A DNA stretch of 64,000 nucleotides from RZYY01 sp036794825 (lineage in GTDB: Bacteria; Bacteroidota; Bacteroidia; Bacteroidales; 4484-276). The position numbers and the translations under genes are program-made. Position 1 is the first letter of the stretch. Every line of letters starts with the position of its first letter. The notes under the pieces were generated by a model. That model was not told the origin of the DNA and made no database searches. It saw only the letters and a list, made by a program, of their open reading frames with translations. Positions 8,881-17,917 of this stretch are shown piece by piece. The stretch is taken from contig DAIRGA010000014.1 in assembly GCA_036794825.1 (NCBI GenBank), positions 62,001 through 126,000 on the forward strand. The letters are read 5' to 3'.

Positions 8881-10206
8881 ATGAAAACAAAGATTCTGCA
8901 ACTGACAATGTTTGCCCTGACAATCACAATGTTTGTTTACGGGCAAAGCACAATGGAACTGACCTTCACAGGTGATAACAATGGTGAATATCTGTTGATG
9001 GACAGTATTTATGCTAAAAATCTCACCCAGGGATTGGCCACCACGCTGCCTCAGGGCGACACTATTTTAATCCTTCACATCACCAGCCTTTCTTCTCCTG
9101 AAAGCTGGAAAAGCGAATCCTTCAGCATTGGGCAAAACTCACCAAATCCCTTCGATGGTGTAACCACTTTCGAAATTTCCATTCCTAAGGACGGTCTGGT
9201 AACGTTTGAAATCAGCAATATCAGTGGGGTTGTAAAATTCTTCCTGCAGAAAAATCTAAGCCAGGGCATTCATTCATTTTCATTTCGGGCTGGCAATGAT
9301 CTGGTATATCTGCTCACAATAAACTTTGAAAGTGTGAGCAGGACGATTAAATTGCTCAATACCGGCAGAACCGGGCAAGCATGCAATTTACAACAGAATG
9401 GAAGTAGCAATTTTCAACCCCCGCAAAAATACGGTAGTTTGTCCGGCAATCTTAATTATATTCCGGGAGATGAATTGCTGATTGTAGGTTATTACAACGG
9501 TGAGGAGGCCGGGTTTGTCCATTCCCCCGAAGCCGGAAGGGGATACATCACCCAGTTTGCCACCAACGCATCATGCCCCGGGATAGATTCAGTGTTTTAT
9601 GAAAGCAAGTGGTATCATACCATCCAGGTTTTCGGTCAATGCTGGCTGAAGGAAAACCTGAATGTCGGCACGATGGTGAACGGTAATCAGCAACAGACCA
9701 ACAATGGTGTGATTGAGAGATATTGTTATGCCAATAGTGCAAATATCTGTGCCACTGACGGTGCGCTTTACCTTTGGGAGGAGATTATGCAGTACACTAC
9801 AGAACCGGGCGCCCGCGGCATATGCCCCGAAGGATGGCATATTCCCACAGATGCTGAAGCAAAAGTACTCGAAGGCGCCGCTGATACTTTTTACAAAATC
9901 GGTGCAGCAGTCTGGAATAATACAGGATACCGGGGTTTCGATGCCGGTAAAAACCTGAAATGCCAGACCGGTTGGTCAGCAGGAGGAAGCGGCGCCGATC
10001 TTTATGGTTTCAAATTGTTACCCACAGGCTACTGGTACGACGGTTACTTCGATGAACGCACTGTGGACGGTGGTTTCTGGACATCTTCACTCAACAATGG
10101 TACCTATCCCTTTAGCCGGGGGATGAACGGCCTTGCAAACGGTGTCGCAAGAGTCGCATTCAACGAACCTGTCGGGTTCCCGGTAAGATGCATCAAAGAT
10201 TTATAA
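8881..10206 (+). CDS. FISUMP (TIGR02145) surface protein with an internal T9SS-like domain
   Basis: The 441-residue protein has a signal peptide (MKTKILQLTMFALTITMFVYGQ). At about residues 79-160 there is a module that looks like a T9SS type A sorting domain (IGQNSPNPFDGVTTFEISIP, GIHSFSF, VSRTIKLL). The second half (about 230-441) is a Fibrobacter succinogenes major paralogous domain, shown by GQCWLKENLNVGT, GICPEGWHIPTDAE, GFKLLPTGYW and FPVRCIKDL. That domain is common in secreted Bacteroidetes and Fibrobacteres proteins and has no known activity. The sorting-like module is normally at the very C-terminus, so its internal place is odd. The gene is followed after 40 bp by the TPR lipoprotein gene. 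Confidence 0.85.
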   Translation: MKTKILQLTMFALTITMFVYGQSTMELTFTGDNNGEYLLMDSIYAKNLTQGLATTLPQGDTILILHITSLSSPESWKSESFSIGQNSPNPFDGVTTFEISIPKDGLVTFEISNISGVVKFFLQKNLSQGIHSFSFRAGNDLVYLLTINFESVSRTIKLLNTGRTGQACNLQQNGSSNFQPPQKYGSLSGNLNYIPGDELLIVGYYNGEEAGFVHSPEAGRGYITQFATNASCPGIDSVFYESKWYHTIQVFGQCWLKENLNVGTMVNGNQQQTNNGVIERYCYANSANICATDGALYLWEEIMQYTTEPGARGICPEGWHIPTDAEAKVLEGAADTFYKIGAAVWNNTGYRGFDAGKNLKCQTGWSAGGSGADLYGFKLLPTGYWYDGYFDERTVDGGFWTSSLNNGTYPFSRGMNGLANGVARVAFNEPVGFPVRCIKDL

Positions 10207-10246
10207 ATAATTGATATTCATTTTATTAACCTAAAATCACATTACA

Positions 10247-11335
10247 ATGAAAAAACTAATTTCAACTTCGCTGCTGATTTTAGCTATGTTTGCCACAACA
10301 TTAATTGTTGCGTGCAGTGGTAAACACATGTCCGACAGAATTGTGCAGGAGGCATTTAACATCCGGGTAAGCGGTAATTGCGACAAAGCAAAACTGATCC
10401 TTGAAGATGTCCTGCGAAGAGACTCTTCAAATGCAATAGCCAACTACGAGATGGCACGCCTTCAGCATTATATGCTCCTTGGCAGAGGCGATGTTAAGGT
10501 TGATGACATCCTCAGTTCGATAAACAAAGCTGTTGAGTCAGAACCCGATAATGTAATTTATGCTTACTACCAGGCAATGTCCACTTTTTTTGATGCATTT
10601 ATGGCGATGCAGATGGCAAATGACCAGGTGAAGGATAAGGTTGATATAACCTTTTCCAAATTCGAAAGAGTACTTGAGCTCAAACCCGACTATCACGAAG
10701 CAAGCATGTACCTGATAGAACTTTACGGACTGCTGCCCCGCGATATGGGTGGCGATAGTCTGAAAGCTGCACAACTGGCCGCAAAACTTGCAGAATCGGA
10801 TAAATATTTCGGTTCAAAAGCCAAAGCAGTGCTTTTACCGGAAAGTGCCAACCACCTGGCATTCTGGGAAAATCTGCTTGCGGCTGATCCAACAAACACA
10901 GGATATCTTGTGGAAGCCGGCAAAGCCTGTCTGTTCCAGGATAATCCTGCCAAAGCTGAAGATTACTTCAACAGGTCAATGGCATCAGATCCGTCCAGAA
11001 ATATCCATCTGCTCGACCTTGCAAGGTATCATCTTTACAAAGTAATGCGGAATGGCGAACTCGGACCAACCGAACTGCCCATTGCCAAAACATACCTCGA
11101 AAAATACCTTAATAGCACACCCGAACCCAACATCCCCCTGAAAGCCTATACCATTGGCTGGCAGGCGCGTGTGGAGATGTTCCTGGGAAATCAGGCAGTT
11201 TCGGAGAGACTAATGGAGGAAGCCAAAAAACTTGATCCCTATTTTTCTGGCGCATCTGGTATTCCATCACTGTTGCTGTTTGATCCGCCAGATCAGATAA
11301 GCCATCAGTACTTTTCGTTTTTCAGTCCGTATTGA
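10247..11335 (+). CDS. TPR-repeat lipoprotein
   Basis: The 362-residue protein has a lipoprotein signal with lipobox LIVAC (Cys23), so it is anchored to a membrane on the periplasmic side. The mature part is helical, with several tetratricopeptide-like units. They include a paired-helix start (NCDKAKLILEDVLRRDSSNAIANYEMA), a block at about 70-150 ending ELKPDYHEASMYLIELY, and another near 235 (NPAKAEDYFNRSMASDPS). TPR proteins usually act as scaffolds. It starts 40 bp after the FISUMP gene and may share its transcript. No partner can be named. Confidence 0.8.
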   Translation: MKKLISTSLLILAMFATTLIVACSGKHMSDRIVQEAFNIRVSGNCDKAKLILEDVLRRDSSNAIANYEMARLQHYMLLGRGDVKVDDILSSINKAVESEPDNVIYAYYQAMSTFFDAFMAMQMANDQVKDKVDITFSKFERVLELKPDYHEASMYLIELYGLLPRDMGGDSLKAAQLAAKLAESDKYFGSKAKAVLLPESANHLAFWENLLAADPTNTGYLVEAGKACLFQDNPAKAEDYFNRSMASDPSRNIHLLDLARYHLYKVMRNGELGPTELPIAKTYLEKYLNSTPEPNIPLKAYTIGWQARVEMFLGNQAVSERLMEEAKKLDPYFSGASGIPSLLLFDPPDQISHQYFSFFSPY

Positions 11336-11422
11336 TTATACCATTCTTCAATTTCCAACGAATTGACTGAATTTTGGGATGCTTTAGAACATGTTCATTA
11401 TCAAAACAAAGCCAGAGATAAG

Positions 11423-12091
11423 ATGAAAAAGTTAATGCTGCTTGTTGTGATGTTCGTCATCAGCTTTGCCATGAATGCTCAGACGTGGAAAGCTACGGTT
11501 TACCGCATCGACGGAAAACCCAGGGAGAAAATCGTAAAACTTATTCCGGAGAAAAGCATAGAAATTGGCAGGTTGTTGATTGACAATGATACGCTGAAGG
11601 AAAACAAATACCTGTACGGCTATTTTCGAGGGGTAATCGGAGACACCTTACAAATGAACCTGGAAAGGATTCGGGTTAAAAGTATTTACACCAATGGAAC
11701 CCGGATTGATTCGCATATTCCCGCAAAAAGCCTGATAGCTCCCGGCCCCGACTCGACTTATGTTATGAATATTTCTCTCGACGAGATTGATTACCTGGCA
11801 TACCGAAACAGGTCGGTGGCATGGCTGTCTGATACTGAGGATTATATTCTATTCAGTTCCCTGATTATACTGATTGTATCGCCATTTATTTGTTATGATT
11901 ATAAAAATCAAACATTTAATACTGAACGATACAAGTACTGGGGTCTTGGCAGTACTCTTGGTATTGTCACCGGATTTTCTTTACAGATACTTGGCGGCGC
12001 ATCTCAAAAAAAGTTCCAGTTCCAAGGATCCTGGCCTAATGAAAAAGCAAAAGCCTGGAGCTTTGATAAAGAAAGGGGGCAAACACCATGA
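11423..12091 (+). CDS. Hypothetical exported protein with C-terminal membrane segments
   Basis: I do not recognise this 222-residue protein. I chose the ATG at 11423 because it opens a clear signal peptide (MKKLMLLVVMFVISFAMNAQ). An in-frame ATG 20 codons earlier would put a polar stretch before it. After the signal comes a beta-rich region of about 115 residues, then two hydrophobic segments (SSLIILIVSPFI near residue 136 and a glycine-rich one, GSTLGIVTGFSLQILGG, near 175). It lies 87 bp after the TPR lipoprotein in the same direction. Confidence 0.7.
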   Translation: MKKLMLLVVMFVISFAMNAQTWKATVYRIDGKPREKIVKLIPEKSIEIGRLLIDNDTLKENKYLYGYFRGVIGDTLQMNLERIRVKSIYTNGTRIDSHIPAKSLIAPGPDSTYVMNISLDEIDYLAYRNRSVAWLSDTEDYILFSSLIILIVSPFICYDYKNQTFNTERYKYWGLGSTLGIVTGFSLQILGGASQKKFQFQGSWPNEKAKAWSFDKERGQTP

Positions 12092-12205
12092 AAGGATTAA
12101 CTTTGTAAAAATAAGAGCCTAAATCGTCTGCAGAAAGAAATTGGCATTAAGATTTTCCATTATGAGTAAATTGAATACCATAGTTTTCATTAAAACTTAA
12201 TCAAT

Positions 12206-12211
12206 AGGAGG
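12206..12211 (+). promoter_or_regulatory. Strong Shine-Dalgarno for the small membrane protein
   Basis: AGGAGG-type sequence 7 nt before the ATG at 12219. Such a strong ribosome binding site is uncommon in this window and fixes that start. Confidence 0.6.
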
Positions 12212-12218
12212 CAAAATT

Positions 12219-12623
12219 ATGTTAGAACATGTTCATTCGCACATCACCTCGGAACTAACGCAGAGCGCAAAGACGGATATCATTTTTATCCTGTCGTCCA
12301 TACTGCTCAACCTGATCGCATTGGCAGTCAATTCGGGGATTGCGTCGGAATCGGTAACCAAAAGCAATTTGCTGGTGGTGATGTTTCTGTTTGTCGGGTT
12401 GGTAATCCTGATCAATCTGGTTGCCATTTTTGGATTGCTGAAAGGCAAGCAAACCCGCGCCAAACTGCTTAACGGGCTTATCATGATGTACAGGGATCAG
12501 AATGTATCGAAGTATTACGATGAGTCGCTGCTGAGCAGTTACAGCGTTCGTTACAATCTTTTCATCATGGTGGTGGTTTGCACGGGCATCATCTCCATTG
12601 TAGTGCCCTTTGTTTCGAGGTAA
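12219..12623 (+). CDS. Small three-helix membrane protein
   Basis: The 134-residue protein has three hydrophobic helices: about residues 20-40 (IIFILSSILLNLIALAV), 49-70 (LLVVMFLFVGLVILINLVAIF) and 110-130 (YNLFIMVVVCTGIISIVVPF). A cytoplasmic or periplasmic loop of about 35 residues lies between the second and third. It has no signal peptide and no named family that I can see. A strong Shine-Dalgarno supports translation. It precedes the alpha/beta hydrolase gene by about 100 bp, with a GC-rich hairpin in between. Confidence 0.7.
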   Translation: MLEHVHSHITSELTQSAKTDIIFILSSILLNLIALAVNSGIASESVTKSNLLVVMFLFVGLVILINLVAIFGLLKGKQTRAKLLNGLIMMYRDQNVSKYYDESLLSSYSVRYNLFIMVVVCTGIISIVVPFVSR

Positions 12624-12661
12624 AATGTTTGGGGGAAATCAGCGTTAAAGAGGGCAATTTC

Positions 12662-12698
12662 AGGCCGGCTTATGGCAACAAAAACCGCGAGCCGGCCT
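12662..12698 (+). terminator. GC-rich hairpin before the alpha/beta hydrolase gene
   Basis: AGGCCGGCT (12662-12670) and AGCCGGCCT (12690-12698) form a perfect 9-bp inverted repeat with a 19-nt loop, followed by a weak T-rich stretch. It may end the upstream transcript or fold in the leader of the next gene. It also overlaps an alternative upstream start of that gene. Confidence 0.45.
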
Positions 12699-12719
12699 TT
12701 GGATTTAATCAAAAAAAAG

Positions 12720-13493
12720 ATGGAACTATTTTACCGACATTACGGCGCCGGAGAGCCGATCATCATCCTGCACGGAGTTTTTGGCGTTTCCGACAATTGG
12801 GTAACCTTTGCCCGTGAAATTTCAGATAAGTACGAAGTTTTTATTCCCGACCAGCGCAATCACGGGCAATCGCCGCACCACCCGGTGCATAATTATTTCG
12901 CTATGTGCACCGATCTCCATGAATTTATTGAACAGCACAACATCAAAAACCCCGTCATTCTTGGTCATTCTATGGGCGGGAAGGTGGCCATGCGGTTTGC
13001 TCTGGAAAACGCCGACATTCCCAAAGCACTGATTATTGCCGATGTTAGCATGCGCACCTACCAGCGCCGCTACATCCACCTCAATATGATTGATGCCATG
13101 ATGAGTGTGGATTTTGAAAAAGCCTCAACCAGGGAGGAAATTGCAGGCCAGCTTTCCAGCTGGATCACAGATCAGCGCATTTTGCTATTTGCCATGAAAA
13201 ACCTTTACCGCAGGCAGCGAGGCCAGTTTGCCTGGCGGCTAAACCTCCAGGCTATCAACCTGAATATGGATGAGGTTTTTGAAGGGGTGAAAGCAGACAG
13301 GATATTCCAGAAACCTGCGCTTTTTCTTCGCGGCGGCGATTCGGATTATGTTAGCTACGAAGACTTCGACCAAATCTACCGGAGTTTCCCCAAAGCCGAT
13401 ATCGAAACCATCGAAAATGCCGGTCACTGGCTGCACGCCGACCAGCCTGCTGAATTTAGCGAAAGGGTGAGAAAATTTTTAAACAGGTTGTAG
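12720..13493 (+). CDS. Alpha/beta hydrolase (YbfF-like esterase)
   Basis: The 257-residue cytoplasmic protein has an oxyanion-hole motif HGVFG near residue 18. An Asp-rich strand end follows (PDQRNHGQSPH), then the nucleophile elbow GHSMGG (Ser near residue 84), and a C-terminal NAGHWLHADQP carrying the catalytic His. This is the pattern of YbfF-type esterases acting on small acyl esters or thioesters. I start at MELFYRHYG rather than 16 codons upstream. Relatives begin at this point, and the upstream stretch contains the hairpin at 12662-12698. Natural substrate unknown. Confidence 0.87.
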   Translation: MELFYRHYGAGEPIIILHGVFGVSDNWVTFAREISDKYEVFIPDQRNHGQSPHHPVHNYFAMCTDLHEFIEQHNIKNPVILGHSMGGKVAMRFALENADIPKALIIADVSMRTYQRRYIHLNMIDAMMSVDFEKASTREEIAGQLSSWITDQRILLFAMKNLYRRQRGQFAWRLNLQAINLNMDEVFEGVKADRIFQKPALFLRGGDSDYVSYEDFDQIYRSFPKADIETIENAGHWLHADQPAEFSERVRKFLNRL

Positions 13494-13532
13494 ATTGGAT
13501 GGATTATTATCCTCGACTGGTCGAAACCAAAC

Positions 13533-14495
13533 TTAATGAAACTTGGAAATCGGGATAATCTCAACATTTTGCTGCTGTAACAAAAGCCTCGCTTTCTCGA
13601 GATCTTCCGAAAATCCGAGCAGGAAGCCACCCCCACCTGACCCGCAGAGTTTCAGATAATAAGCGCCGGTATCGAGACCCTTTTGCCATACATCGAAAAA
13701 GGCCGCCGGAACCATCGGTTTAAGGTATTTAAGCAGGAATCTTGAGAGCACCTTCAGGTTTTTGAAAAACTCATTGATCTCTCCATTGAGAATAGCTTCG
13801 ATGCTAGCGTTAGTCAGCGGGATCATTTCGTCTTTCACCGCATTCAAAAACTGTTCGTTTTTACACCAGTCGAAGAATTTGCTAACGAGTGGGCCTGTTT
13901 TGCCCGGTTTCCCTGTGTTAATAAGGAAGATACCTCCGTTTTTCGAAAATTCACGCGGAATTCCGACTGGCTGGATGAAATGATCGGGCTTTATGAGCAA
14001 AGGATTGCGCATATAGCAATTCAGCGGATCCATCCCTGAACTTACACCATGAAAAAATGCTTCGAGCTGCGAAAAGATACTTTTGAGCTTATTGAATTGA
14101 TCTTTGGTAAGATGGCCATTCGGTTTTATTCGGTCAACACCGTATTTTTCGTAAATGGCCGCTACCAGCGCACCGGAGCTTCCCAGGCCAAAGCCCTGCG
14201 GAATAGTGGACTCAAAATATAGCCCGCGATCCAGATCCTGCTTAAACTTGCGCAGATCGAAGTCGTTGAGCAATTGTGCGCTTTCCTTCAAATCATTGAT
14301 AAATTGATAAAAATCGTGCAGCGACCGGTTCGACTCGGCAGCAAATTCCTGGTCGGTGTATTTGTCGTCGCCAATAAAGCTGAGCTCACCTTTAAAGTGA
14401 GTATAGGGCACCGACAGTGCCATCGAATCGCACATGATACTGTACTCGCCGAATAGAAGGATTTTTGCGTAAAAGATGCCGTTTTTCTTCCTCAT
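13533..14495 (-). CDS. mvk: Mevalonate kinase-like GHMP kinase
   Basis: The 320-residue protein has GHMP-kinase motifs in order: motif 1 AKILLFGEYSIM near residue 10, motif 2 GFGLGSSGALVAAI near 101, a substrate-loop stretch HGVSSGMDPLNCY near 149, and motif 3 KLCGSGGGGFLLGF near 282. It would phosphorylate mevalonate with ATP in isoprenoid synthesis. It is the last gene of a four-gene mevalonate operon; its ATG lies one nucleotide after the stop of mvaD, which implies translational coupling. Operon context separates it from other GHMP kinases. Which of the two kinases here acts on mevalonate and which on phosphomevalonate is inferred, not shown. Confidence 0.85.
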   Translation of the reverse strand: MRKKNGIFYAKILLFGEYSIMCDSMALSVPYTHFKGELSFIGDDKYTDQEFAAESNRSLHDFYQFINDLKESAQLLNDFDLRKFKQDLDRGLYFESTIPQGFGLGSSGALVAAIYEKYGVDRIKPNGHLTKDQFNKLKSIFSQLEAFFHGVSSGMDPLNCYMRNPLLIKPDHFIQPVGIPREFSKNGGIFLINTGKPGKTGPLVSKFFDWCKNEQFLNAVKDEMIPLTNASIEAILNGEINEFFKNLKVLSRFLLKYLKPMVPAAFFDVWQKGLDTGAYYLKLCGSGGGGFLLGFSEDLEKARLLLQQQNVEIIPISKFH

Positions 14496-14496
14496 T

Positions 14497-15579
14497 TCAA
14501 TTTATCTGTTTGGGGCCACTGCCCAGATGATCGTCAATGAACTGGTTGTTTTCACAAAATTTTAATAACTCTCTGTTAATAAATGATTTCACTTCATCAT
14601 GAGCACTGCCAGGATAAATCAGGTGAACGTTGGGTCCGGCATCGAGGGTAAAACAAATAGGAACACCGGTAGATTGACGGTATTCCACTATTTTTCGAAT
14701 GGCTTGTAATGTTCCGGTTTCGATGAGCAGATACCCTGGTTGCGAGGCCATCATCATGGCATGGAGGGTCATAGCCTCATTTTCAACCACAGCAACAAAT
14801 TCATCCATATTCCCCGATTGCAGGGCGCGCATTATTCTTCCCAGATTTTGCTCAGCCTGCACATACCTTGCCGCTGCAAATGGATTCCCCTCCATCAGTT
14901 GATGCCCTGCACGACTCGATACTTTCTTTTCTCCTTTGCTGATTATCAAAATAGTATCCCTCATATCATGAAAAGCCCGGTGAATCGTGGTGTTCAATTT
15001 AGTTGCATATTCGTCGGATGAATTCCCGATCAGCGGAGTCTCTCCCCACGAAGTGTAACCTCCATAAATGCTGCGGCTTGCACTTCCTGAGCCAATCCTG
15101 GCCAGGTGAGAGGCCTTCCGGTAAAAATTTTCCTCACTTACTTGTGGCTTATCGCTCAATTGCTGTTCGATGCTACACAGGCAAAGCGCCAGCGCACTCA
15201 TGGCTGAGGCCGAGGAGGCTATTCCAGCAGAGTGCGGGAAAGTGTTATGTGAGTGAATTTCAAAATGATAATCCTTGAGAAAGGGAAGTTCGGGGTAAAC
15301 ATTCTCAAAGAATACCAGAAGTTTCTTTTTAAATTGAGGGTTTGCAGAGCCTTCGAAATAAAAATCTATAGAGAGTTCGTCTTGATTGCCTGATGGACTG
15401 TAATGAACCTCCGTTTCGGTGAAAGCCAGATACAATGTCATGCTGAGAGAGACATTGGCGGGCAGTTGGAAGCCTTTTTTTCCCCAGTATTTTATTAATG
15501 CAATGTTACTTGGGCTCTGCCATTTAACCCTGCCAGCTTTACCTTTGATAAATCCCGTCATGCTATTTTGTGAAGTCAT
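14497..15579 (-). CDS. mvaD: Diphosphomevalonate decarboxylase
   Basis: The 360-residue protein carries the family signature near the N-terminus (SPSNIALIKYWGKK, about residues 22-35) and NVSLSMTL shortly after. The ATP-binding loop SAGIASSASAMSAL lies near residue 115, and the serine/arginine stretch SGSASRSIYGGY lies near 162. A late Asp-containing motif, FTLDAGPNVHLIYPG, matches the catalytic region. The enzyme converts diphosphomevalonate to isopentenyl diphosphate with ATP use. It lies between the GYDIA kinase (48 bp upstream) and mevalonate kinase (1 nt downstream). Length is usual to slightly long. Decarboxylase rather than phosphomevalonate decarboxylase activity is the default reading. 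Confidence 0.92.
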   Translation of the reverse strand: MTSQNSMTGFIKGKAGRVKWQSPSNIALIKYWGKKGFQLPANVSLSMTLYLAFTETEVHYSPSGNQDELSIDFYFEGSANPQFKKKLLVFFENVYPELPFLKDYHFEIHSHNTFPHSAGIASSASAMSALALCLCSIEQQLSDKPQVSEENFYRKASHLARIGSGSASRSIYGGYTSWGETPLIGNSSDEYATKLNTTIHRAFHDMRDTILIISKGEKKVSSRAGHQLMEGNPFAAARYVQAEQNLGRIMRALQSGNMDEFVAVVENEAMTLHAMMMASQPGYLLIETGTLQAIRKIVEYRQSTGVPICFTLDAGPNVHLIYPGSAHDEVKSFINRELLKFCENNQFIDDHLGSGPKQIN

Positions 15580-15627
15580 TTTAGCGCTGTAAAAGTACTC
15601 TTTTTGAATTGGCTGTCTTAATCCTTA

Positions 15628-16554
15628 TCAGAATTGCGAGGTGGGTAAAACAATGTCATCAAAACCAAACCAGGTTTGAAAGCCTTTCGAATCAAGGTAA
15701 TTTTTTAATTCCGGGATGCTGTTTTCCCAGGTCATCAGCACAAAGTCGCCCCCCCAGGCTCCGAGTGATTTTACCGAACCCTGCAAATCACCGAAAAGGT
15801 AACTTTTAACGGTGGGTAAATCGAGTACTTCCGAAAGAATACTTTCGTGCTCATCCATCATCTGCCTGAAGGCGGAGGGATCGCTTGTGACCACCATTTC
15901 TTCCGAAATTTTGGAAATTCGCCTGATTTCCTTCCGCCTTGATTTCAAACGCGGGGCAAGTTGCCCGATACTCACATCCGAGCGCTGCTTTTTTCCAAGA
16001 TAGACAAAGAAAAGCTGCTCTTTGAATGGTGGCGAAAAAGGAACGCTGGTAATAAGTGAGCGGCGGTTTTTCAGTTCGTAAAGGATTGGGCTATCGGAAC
16101 GGGCACAAGCGACATCAAAGCCGGAACCCTTCGAAACTTTAAAATGAAGTTCGAAAGGATTGATTTTGAACCACCAGGCAATGTTTGAAATAAGTGTGGA
16201 ACTGCTGCCCAACCCCCATTGGATATCGAAATCAGCTTTAGTAACCACCTGCAAGCCAGAGGATTGTTTGACGATTTGTGGGTTTAGTTTTTGTGCCGCC
16301 TTCAAAACTTTGATAAGAAAAGCTGCTTTTTCAGGATCTGATGACTGATGAATTTTGAGAGAAGGAAGAGCGAAAGTCGCCTCAAACCAGGCATTTCCCA
16401 AAGCAAGACTTTTCCAGGATAGTATTCCGCTTCCCGGCTTATCGCTAACCGACAATGATTGTCCAAACCTCAGCGGCACCGCCAACGCGCGCGCGCCGAG
16501 CATCACAAGGTATTCGCCTGAAATCAGGAACTTGCCGGAAGAATAAAATTCCAT
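15628..16554 (-). CDS. GYDIA-family GHMP kinase (candidate phosphomevalonate kinase)
   Basis: The 308-residue protein has motif 1 SSGKFLISGEYLVM at its N-terminus, motif 2 WGLGSSSTLISNIAWWF near residue 117, then GSGFDVACA near 145, and motif 3 SLGAWGGDFVLM near 258. This is the Bacteroidetes GHMP group named after a GYDIA motif, here in a variant form (GFDVA). It sits inside the mevalonate operon between HMG-CoA reductase and diphosphomevalonate decarboxylase. The missing step there is phosphomevalonate kinase, so that is its likely job. I start at 16554 (MEFYSSGKF), 10 nt after the reductase stop; a start nine codons upstream would overlap that gene. Confidence 0.85.
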   Translation of the reverse strand: MEFYSSGKFLISGEYLVMLGARALAVPLRFGQSLSVSDKPGSGILSWKSLALGNAWFEATFALPSLKIHQSSDPEKAAFLIKVLKAAQKLNPQIVKQSSGLQVVTKADFDIQWGLGSSSTLISNIAWWFKINPFELHFKVSKGSGFDVACARSDSPILYELKNRRSLITSVPFSPPFKEQLFFVYLGKKQRSDVSIGQLAPRLKSRRKEIRRISKISEEMVVTSDPSAFRQMMDEHESILSEVLDLPTVKSYLFGDLQGSVKSLGAWGGDFVLMTWENSIPELKNYLDSKGFQTWFGFDDIVLPTSQF

Positions 16555-16564
16555 CGGGAATGTT

Positions 16565-17902
16565 TTACAAATTGGCGGCAACAGTCTGGCGCATTCCGGC
16601 CAGGAATTTTTTCACCGAATTGTAGGATACTTTGTGCTGTGCAAAATACTCAACTGCTTTAGCTTTTTCCAGGTCATTGGCATCCAGTGAGTTGAGAATA
16701 TTGAGCAGGTGCATTTTCATATGACCAACCTGTATTCCTTTGGTTACCAGTGATTTTAGCGCACCGAAATTGTTGGCCATTCCCACCGAGGCAGCAATCT
16801 TCATCAGATCCTGTGCTGGGGGATTTTCGAGCAACTGCAGTGAAAACTTTGCCATGGGATGTAATGAAGTCAGGCCGCCAACGGTTCCCAGTGCAATCGG
16901 CACGGTGAGCCAGTAACGAAATTTTCCACCAGAAACATCAACATCGGTGAGCGAGCGATACTTTCCGTCTCGTGCTGCATACGTATGTCCCCCTGCTTCA
17001 ATTGCCCTGAAATCGTTCCCTGTTGCCAAAGCCACTGCATCTATTCCGTTGAAAATGCCCTTGTTGTGAGTTGTAGCGCGGTGCGGGTCAATTTGTGCAA
17101 TGCGTACAGCCTTCTCAAACTTCCATGCAAAATGCTCAGGATCATCAATATCGCCGGCATTTCGTAAACAGTTGATATCGCACTCCACCGTAACTTTAAC
17201 CAGGCACTCCGGGGTATAGTTGGACAAAATAGACATAATCACCTGACACTCTTTTTCAGCGCCTGTATAATGCTCACTCTCAGCCAGATGCTCTTTGAGA
17301 ATCATTGCAAACTCCTCAAGACAGGAGTTGATAAAGTTGGCGCCCATGGCATCCTGAGTGTCGAAAGTGGCTTTCAACTGGAAGTAGTTGTCCAGTTTGT
17401 CGGACATATCCACCAACTCAATATCGAGAATGCCACCACCGCGTTTTTCCATGTTTTCGGTGATGTGGCGTGTGCCTTCGATAAGGTTTCTTTTCAGTTC
17501 AGGGAAATAGGATTGAAGTTTTTTCACATCACCATTCCAGATAAAATGCACCTGGCCAACTTTGGTAGTAGAAATCACCTCGGCCCGGAATCCGCCCTTC
17601 GGCGCCCAGTATTTGGCGCTGTTGGATGCAGCTGCCACCACCGAACTCTCCTCAATCACCATCGGCACAAGGTACATTTTGCCATTGATGTTGAAGTTTG
17701 GAGCAATCCCCAAAGGAAAATAAAAGTTGGAAATGGTATTTTCGCTGAATTCGTCGAAAAGCCGCTGAATAGCAGGATTTTCGTGCCAGTAGCTCTTCAG
17801 TTCATCTATTATTGCTTCCGGATTGGTAAATCTGCTCGCCACCATCTCAATCTTGGCGTTCTTGTTCATCTTCGAAAATCCGGAAATGATGTTGTTGTTC
17901 AT
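16565..17902 (-). CDS. mvaA: Class II hydroxymethylglutaryl-CoA reductase
   Basis: The 445-residue protein matches class II (MvaA-type) HMG-CoA reductases: no membrane anchor, dinucleotide-binding DAMGAN near residue 190, catalytic Lys281 in THNKGIF, and Asp297 in GNDFRAIEAGG. The 16-residue Lys-Asp spacing is as in the family. It makes (or breaks down) mevalonate from HMG-CoA. Its place at the head of a biosynthetic operon with two kinases and the decarboxylase supports synthesis rather than catabolism. The ATG at 17902 is preferred over an in-frame TTG six codons upstream; an exact -7 box lies at 17918-17925. Cofactor choice (NADH or NADPH) cannot be read. Confidence 0.93.
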   Translation of the reverse strand: MNNNIISGFSKMNKNAKIEMVASRFTNPEAIIDELKSYWHENPAIQRLFDEFSENTISNFYFPLGIAPNFNINGKMYLVPMVIEESSVVAAASNSAKYWAPKGGFRAEVISTTKVGQVHFIWNGDVKKLQSYFPELKRNLIEGTRHITENMEKRGGGILDIELVDMSDKLDNYFQLKATFDTQDAMGANFINSCLEEFAMILKEHLAESEHYTGAEKECQVIMSILSNYTPECLVKVTVECDINCLRNAGDIDDPEHFAWKFEKAVRIAQIDPHRATTHNKGIFNGIDAVALATGNDFRAIEAGGHTYAARDGKYRSLTDVDVSGGKFRYWLTVPIALGTVGGLTSLHPMAKFSLQLLENPPAQDLMKIAASVGMANNFGALKSLVTKGIQVGHMKMHLLNILNSLDANDLEKAKAVEYFAQHKVSYNSVKKFLAGMRQTVAANL

Positions 17903-17917
17903 ATTCAAAATTTTTTG

